This document shows, one piece after another, positions 59,975 to 64,000 of a stretch of DNA of 64,000 nucleotides (position 1 is the stretch's first letter; each line of letters opens with the position of its first letter). The notes under the pieces are model-generated. The model had not been told where the DNA came from, did no database searches, and was given only the letters and a program-made list of their open reading frames with translations. Both the position numbers and the translations under genes were made by a program. Location of the stretch: the NCBI GenBank assembly GCA_958295645.1, contig OY282361.1:434001-498000 (forward strand), in the 5' to 3' direction. This DNA comes from Longimicrobiales bacterium. Its GTDB lineage: Bacteria > Gemmatimonadota > Gemmatimonadetes > Longimicrobiales > Gaopeijiaceae.

Positions 59975-62738
59975 CGATCCAGTAGCTCATCTTCACCATG
60001 AACACGTCTTCGCTGGGCTCCTCGAACAGCGTGCCCACGTCGCCCAGGGAGAAGTCCCCGGTCTGCGCGTAGTGGTCCCGTCCCTGCGACCATGCGACGA
60101 AGAGCGCCGAGCCGGGCTGGTACTCCCAGCGCAGCACCACGTTGGAGCGGAACTGCTTGACGTTGAAGTCGGGGTTTCGGAAGGACTCGGGCGAGCCGTC
60201 TCCGTCCACGTCGGCTTCGACGAGACCGTTGTCGGCGACCCTCGACTGCAGGAGGTCGTATCGGTCCTTGTAGGCTTGGGCGCGGGGATCGGAAATCCGC
60301 TTGAACTCGCCGTACTCGCCGGCGGAGACGAAGGGTTCCGCGTAGACCTGCAGCGACAGCGTGGGAGAGAACGTCCAGGAGGCGCGCGTGGTGGCGCCGG
60401 CCGTCACTTGGCGCAGCTCGCCGAACAGATAGTTCGGCGCGTCGCCGCCGAAGCGCCGGACCCACTGCAGATCCTCGGACCTGAGCCGCATGAAGGGGCC
60501 TGCCGACAACGTCATGCTGGACGAGGGGCGCCAATGCAGGCTGGCCTCCGTTCCCCAGGACCAGGAGCCGCTCTCCGGCTTTGCGCTCCAGTTTGCGCCG
60601 ATGTTGATTCGCAGGGGCTTGCGCGAGTCGGACCGGAGGCCGCCCCAGCCGTTCCAGGAGGCCTCGCGCACGAACATCGGACCGCCGCGAAGGGTGGTGT
60701 TGCTGAGTCCTTCGGTGTTGTGATGCACGCCGACGTAGCCGCCCCAGAAGTTGTTCAGCGTGAAGCTCCCGTTGACGTTGCCGCCGGTCGAGTAGCGCTC
60801 GCCCCCGAAGCTGTAGGAGGTCCATCCGTTGAAGTTCACGTTCCAGCGCTGGAACCGCTTGGTGGGCTTGTAGCGGTTGTATCCCACCCACACCCAGGGA
60901 CTCCAGAAGTCGGCCTCGCGCATGAATCCCGCGTCGTTGGTCTCGAAGCCGGGCGACCTCGCCATCACGCCGCTGGCGTAGCGGAAGAAGCCCCCCGAGA
61001 TCTTGGCGAAGGTCGCGGCGCCGGACCATCCGTTCAGCGAGGTGCGCTCGGGGTCGAAATCGGTGTGACCGGCGTCGGGCCGCTGGAAGTAGCGGGCCGG
61101 CGCTCTCTGGGTTCTGGCGATGGCTTGCTCGGAGCCTCGCACGGTGGTGCCGATGAGGTAGCCGGAGAGGAGGAAGCGATCGGCGCCGAAGCGGTGCCGG
61201 CCGTCCAGTCCCGCCGTGTAGGCGCCCTTGTGCAGCGCGAGCTCGTCGGCCGCGGCTCCGTTGCGCACCGTCCACGTCGAAATCACGCCGACTGCGCTCT
61301 TGCCGTCGCGAAAGTCCTTGCTCAGTCGCCCCACGCCGTAGTGGGCCAAGGGTTCCACCACTTGCGGTTCCAGTAGATTGGAGCCGTCGGCGCGATAGGC
61401 CTTCTCGCGGGTCGTGAGCGCGTGCAGAAGTCCCACGGACCAGCCCGTCTGCGTCTTCCCGGAGAGCTTCACGGCGCTGGCGATGCGGGTGCGGTCCGGG
61501 GAATCCGCGTAGAGCCTGGAGGAGACCCTTCCACGGGGCGCTCGTCCGATCCGTCTCGAATAGAACAGGTTCTCGCCGCCTCCGTCGTCGCCGGGCGAGA
61601 AGGAAAACGAGAAGATGTTCGCACCCTCCACGAAGAACGGCCGCCGCTCGGCGAAGAAGGACTCGAACGCCGTGAGATTGACTTGCGCGGGGTCGGCCTC
61701 GACCTGGCCGAAGTCCGGGTTGATCGTGAGATCGAGGGTGATGTCGGTCGTGAGCCCGTACTTGACGTCCCCGCCTATCGCGTACGAGAAGTCCCGCGGA
61801 TCGTGAAAGGGGTCCTCGGCGGCGCCGGACAGGCTCTCCAGGCGGACGAGCGAATAGGGCAGGACTTCCAGGCGCCTTGGCGGCGACAGGTCGTGCAGGC
61901 CCTCGAGGTCCCCGAAGCGCGAGACCATGGCGCCGTCTCCTCGCGACACGGGCGCCCAGAGGCTCTGTTCGAGGTGCCGGGCGACGACGCGGCCGAAGTT
62001 GATGCCCCACGTCTGCCGGTCGGCGCCGTTGAAGCGCAGCTGGGAATAAGGGATGCGGAACTCGGCCGTCCATCCCTCCTCGTCCATGGTCGTGGCCACG
62101 TCCCAGACGGCGTCCCACGAAGTGTCCTCGTTCGTGTCGTCGAAGAAGTAGGCGTCCACCTTGACGCCGGCCGGATTCACCGAAAACCGAAACGCGGTGC
62201 GGCGGTCGTGGTAGCTGTCGATCGCCACGTCCAGCCAGTCCGAGTGGGGACGCTCGTCGCGCCTTGCCAGGCGCGAGACGATGGAGTCGGGCGCTTCGTC
62301 GAAGGCGCGGATGCCGACGTAGAGAGCGGCGTCCCCGTAGAGCACGCGGGCCTCGGTTCTCTGCGAGGCCGGTTCCCCTTCGTTCGGCTCGAAGACCACG
62401 AAGTTCCGCGCGACCGTCGCCGAGGCCCAGTCCGCTTCGTCCAGGACTCCGTCGACGGCCGGAGTCTCGCCGCTCAAGCGCAACGCCTGGAGGCTGGGCA
62501 CGACCGCCGCCCCTCCCGCCGCCGCCGTGCTTCCGCTGCTTTCCGCTTCCTGCGCGGCGAGGCCCGCGGCCGTGCCCCTTCCGCCCGGCGTCCCTACCGT
62601 CAATGCCATCGCCGCGACGGCCGCGGCCGCCACGGTCCGAACACGCGCCAAGTACCCCCTGCTTCCCCCACCGATGCTGCTTCCCGCGCCACCGATGCTG
62701 CTTCTCCCGCCACCCATGCCGTTGCCCTCGCCACCCAT
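59970..62738 (-). CDS. DUF5916-type outer-membrane protein with CBM9-like N-terminal domain
   Basis: 922 residues. After a signal segment (RTVAAAAVAAMALTVGTPGG) comes a carbohydrate-binding module 9-like domain (LSGETPAVDGVLDEADWASA ... SDWLDVAIDSYHDRRTAFRFSVNPAGVKVDAYFF ... FRIPYSQLRF), then the DUF5916 region with long beta-strand alternation (AFESFFAERRPFFVEGANIF, FYSRRIGRAPRG) to a barrel-like end FMVKMSYWIG. The N-terminus is encoded by four 21-bp repeats (62668-62738) with repeated in-frame ATG codons, so the exact start is uncertain. First gene of the operon with the thioredoxin-like and selenoprotein genes. Confidence 0.87.
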   Translation of the reverse strand: MGGEGNGMGGGRSSIGGAGSSIGGGSRGYLARVRTVAAAAVAAMALTVGTPGGRGTAAGLAAQEAESSGSTAAAGGAAVVPSLQALRLSGETPAVDGVLDEADWASATVARNFVVFEPNEGEPASQRTEARVLYGDAALYVGIRAFDEAPDSIVSRLARRDERPHSDWLDVAIDSYHDRRTAFRFSVNPAGVKVDAYFFDDTNEDTSWDAVWDVATTMDEEGWTAEFRIPYSQLRFNGADRQTWGINFGRVVARHLEQSLWAPVSRGDGAMVSRFGDLEGLHDLSPPRRLEVLPYSLVRLESLSGAAEDPFHDPRDFSYAIGGDVKYGLTTDITLDLTINPDFGQVEADPAQVNLTAFESFFAERRPFFVEGANIFSFSFSPGDDGGGENLFYSRRIGRAPRGRVSSRLYADSPDRTRIASAVKLSGKTQTGWSVGLLHALTTREKAYRADGSNLLEPQVVEPLAHYGVGRLSKDFRDGKSAVGVISTWTVRNGAAADELALHKGAYTAGLDGRHRFGADRFLLSGYLIGTTVRGSEQAIARTQRAPARYFQRPDAGHTDFDPERTSLNGWSGAATFAKISGGFFRYASGVMARSPGFETNDAGFMREADFWSPWVWVGYNRYKPTKRFQRWNVNFNGWTSYSFGGERYSTGGNVNGSFTLNNFWGGYVGVHHNTEGLSNTTLRGGPMFVREASWNGWGGLRSDSRKPLRINIGANWSAKPESGSWSWGTEASLHWRPSSSMTLSAGPFMRLRSEDLQWVRRFGGDAPNYLFGELRQVTAGATTRASWTFSPTLSLQVYAEPFVSAGEYGEFKRISDPRAQAYKDRYDLLQSRVADNGLVEADVDGDGSPESFRNPDFNVKQFRSNVVLRWEYQPGSALFVAWSQGRDHYAQTGDFSLGDVGTLFEEPSEDVFMVKMSYWIG
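62668..62738 (-). repeat. 21-bp tandem repeat encoding the DUF5916 protein N-terminus
   Basis: Units at 62668, 62689, 62710 and 62731 (plus-strand reading CCACCSATGC...). They encode Gly/Ser-rich seven-residue repeats ahead of the signal peptide and repeat in-frame start codons. Confidence 0.8.
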
Positions 62739-62902
62739 GCCCCGCCTCCCGTGTGTTGCCCCGGACGCCGTTGTCCGGCCGGCTTCATGACAGGACGAGA
62801 AAACGGGGGTCCAGGTTGCGAAGCGGGCGGCGGCGGCGGGTTTCGATGCGCAGGGGGCCGTGGCCGGGAGAGCGGCCGAAGCGGCGGCGGGAGCTGGCGT
62901 TC

Positions 62903-63799
62903 GTGAAGGCGCTTCCGCCTCCGTCGGTGGGGCCGGGCTTCATCAAGGCGCACGGGCAGGGCAACGACTATCTGGTGTTCGACGAGGGCCGCGGGGCCAT
63001 GCTGTCGGCTGCGCTCGTCGAGCGGGTTTGCGACCGGCGGCGCGGGGTGGGAGCGGACGGCGTGGTCGTCGTGGAGGCGCCCCGCCCGGGCCGGGAGCCG
63101 TTTCTGCGCATGTTCAATCCGGACGGGAGCGAGTTCGAGCGGAGCGGCAACGGTCTCCGCATCGCGGGCGTGCATCTGCGGCGCATGGGGCGGGCGCCGG
63201 AGGCTGTGTTCGCGGTCGCGACGGCGGCGGGCCGGGCCCGGCTGGACGTGCGGGGTCCGGGGGTGGGCGGGGTCTACGACGTGCGGGCGGAGATGGGGAA
63301 GGTGGAGTTTCCGTGCGGGCCGCCGTTCGTCGCGCCGGGATGGGTCGGCGAAGAGGGGAAGGCGACGTTGCCGTTGCCGGCGGGGGCGGGCCGGGAGCGG
63401 GTGGAGGCGGTGCCGGTGTCGGTCGGCAATCCGCATGCGGTGTTGTTCGCCGACTCGTGGGAGGAGGCGGAGGTGGAGCGGTTGGGGCCGTTGGTCGCAG
63501 GGCACAGGGTGTTCCCGGCGGGCGCCAACGTGCAGTTCGCGAGCCTGCCGGCGGGGCGCGAGATGGCCGTCCGCATCTGGGAGAGAGGCGTGGGGCGGAC
63601 CGCCTCTTCGGGCACGTCGGCCTGCGCGGCGGTGGCGGCGGCGGCGAGGACGGGCTTGATGGAGCCGGGGCGGTGCAGGGTGCTGATGGAGGGCGGGCCG
63701 ATGGAGGTGGACTGGCGGCCGGGTGGCGAGGTGCGGCTGCGCGGGCCGGTCGAGGTCGTGTGCTCCGGCGAGCTGGAGGCGGACTTTCTCGCCGGCTAG
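62903..63799 (+). CDS. dapF: Diaminopimelate epimerase-like protein with both catalytic Cys replaced by Ser
   Basis: 298 residues, DapF fold: FIKAHGQGNDYLVFDE, RRGVGADGVVVVE, RMFNPDGSEFERSGNGLRIAG, PVSVGNPHAVLFAD and RIWERGVGRTASSGTSACAAVA. In E. coli DapF the two acid/base cysteines sit in A-Q-C-G-N-G (Cys73) and Q-A-C-G-S-G (Cys217); here the aligned residues are Ser81 (63143-63145) and Ser236 (63608-63610). The GTG at 62903 with GGAG about ten bases upstream gives the normal N-terminus. The replaced pair makes a cofactor-independent epimerase of the usual mechanism doubtful; a related but distinct activity is possible. It overlaps the convergent lptF/G gene at its stop. Confidence 0.88.
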   Translation: MKALPPPSVGPGFIKAHGQGNDYLVFDEGRGAMLSAALVERVCDRRRGVGADGVVVVEAPRPGREPFLRMFNPDGSEFERSGNGLRIAGVHLRRMGRAPEAVFAVATAAGRARLDVRGPGVGGVYDVRAEMGKVEFPCGPPFVAPGWVGEEGKATLPLPAGAGRERVEAVPVSVGNPHAVLFADSWEEAEVERLGPLVAGHRVFPAGANVQFASLPAGREMAVRIWERGVGRTASSGTSACAAVAAAARTGLMEPGRCRVLMEGGPMEVDWRPGGEVRLRGPVEVVCSGELEADFLAG

Positions 63800-64000
63800 G
63801 TGCGCACGCGGGCGGCGAGCACGACCGCGACGGCGAAGAAGACCAGGTTGGGGCTCCAGGCCGCCACCCAGGGAGAGAGCGCCCCGGTCTCGCCAACGGC
63901 GCCGAAGAGCTGCAGGAGCAGGTAGTAGACGATGGTGACGCTCAGGGACAGGCTGATTCCGAAGGCCGCGCCGCTCTTGCGCGACGTGGTCGCCAACGGA
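63796..64000 (-). CDS. LptF/LptG-family permease, C-terminal fragment
   Basis: C-terminal 68 residues of a lipopolysaccharide-export permease, open to the window edge. The visible segment SGAAFGISLSLSVTIVYYLLLQLFGAVGETGALSPWVAAWSPNLVFFAVAVVL matches the end of LptF/LptG (YjgP/YjgQ), with the typical S-x-x-F-G-I-S-L and two transmembrane helices around the G-x-L-x-P-W-x-A-x-W-x-P-N sequence. The remainder, including the periplasmic domain, lies outside. Its stop overlaps the dapF-like stop. Confidence 0.8.
   Translation of the reverse strand, partial: PLATTSRKSGAAFGISLSLSVTIVYYLLLQLFGAVGETGALSPWVAAWSPNLVFFAVAVVLAARVRT

Overview
The window is about 70% GC, densely packed, with many GTG and TTG starts and 1-4 base stop/start overlaps. 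The gene set points to a Gemmatimonadota-like bacterium: a GWxTD-domain protein, a SusC/SusD pair, several TonB-dependent receptors driven by an ExbB-ExbD-ExbD-TonB set, a DUF5916 barrel protein, a choice-of-anchor-B secreted protein, a type 2 isoleucyl-tRNA synthetase and a CdaA cyclase. This placement is inference from gene families; no rRNA is present to settle it.

Layout. 1-8.0 kb: end of a short-chain dehydrogenase, tilS, hpt, ftsH, convergent cdaA, then exbB-exbD-exbD-tonB closed by a strong hairpin. 8.1-16.2 kb: housekeeping run yggS, purine nucleoside phosphorylase, ileS (type 2), rluD, a two-helix membrane protein and an ABC-F ATPase. 16.2-18.1 kb: an NCS2 nucleobase permease fused to an RsbW-like domain. 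18.2-22.4 kb: two minus-strand exported amidohydrolase-fold proteins. 22.5-34.4 kb: tRNA-Val(UAC), two tandem paralogous TonB-dependent receptors, a small membrane protein with an M15-like tail, an M19 dipeptidase, an S10 carboxypeptidase-like enzyme, an aldo/keto reductase and a threonine dehydratase; together this reads as peptide and amino acid scavenging. 34.4-44.3 kb: thiI, a large FAD/4Fe-4S dehydrogenase, then a TRAP transporter (dctPQM) coupled to an enoyl-CoA hydratase and a CaiB-type CoA transferase. 44.3-53 kb: a less GC-rich SusC-SusD-lipoprotein unit facing a GWxTD protein and an outer-membrane barrel protein. 53-57.7 kb: a beta-propeller/choice-of-anchor-B protein and an SLC13-type permease. 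57.8-62.7 kb: a minus-strand operon of a DUF5916 protein, a thioredoxin-like protein and a UGSC selenoprotein. 62.9-64 kb: a dapF-like gene and the end of an LptF/LptG permease.

The strongest discovery is the selenoprotein. Its gene is split by an in-frame TGA (58066-58068, minus strand) that reads as Sec in a U-G-S-C motif, and a 17-nt hairpin just after it carries a GGUCU loop at the same distance from UGA as in E. coli fdhF. Other notable points are a DapF homologue with both catalytic cysteines replaced by serine, an IleRS2 with a GXHH signature instead of HXGH, the permease-RsbW-like fusion, a tandem repeat whose two copies form hairpins with compensatory base changes, and short GC-rich arrays lying at the 3' ends of several genes.
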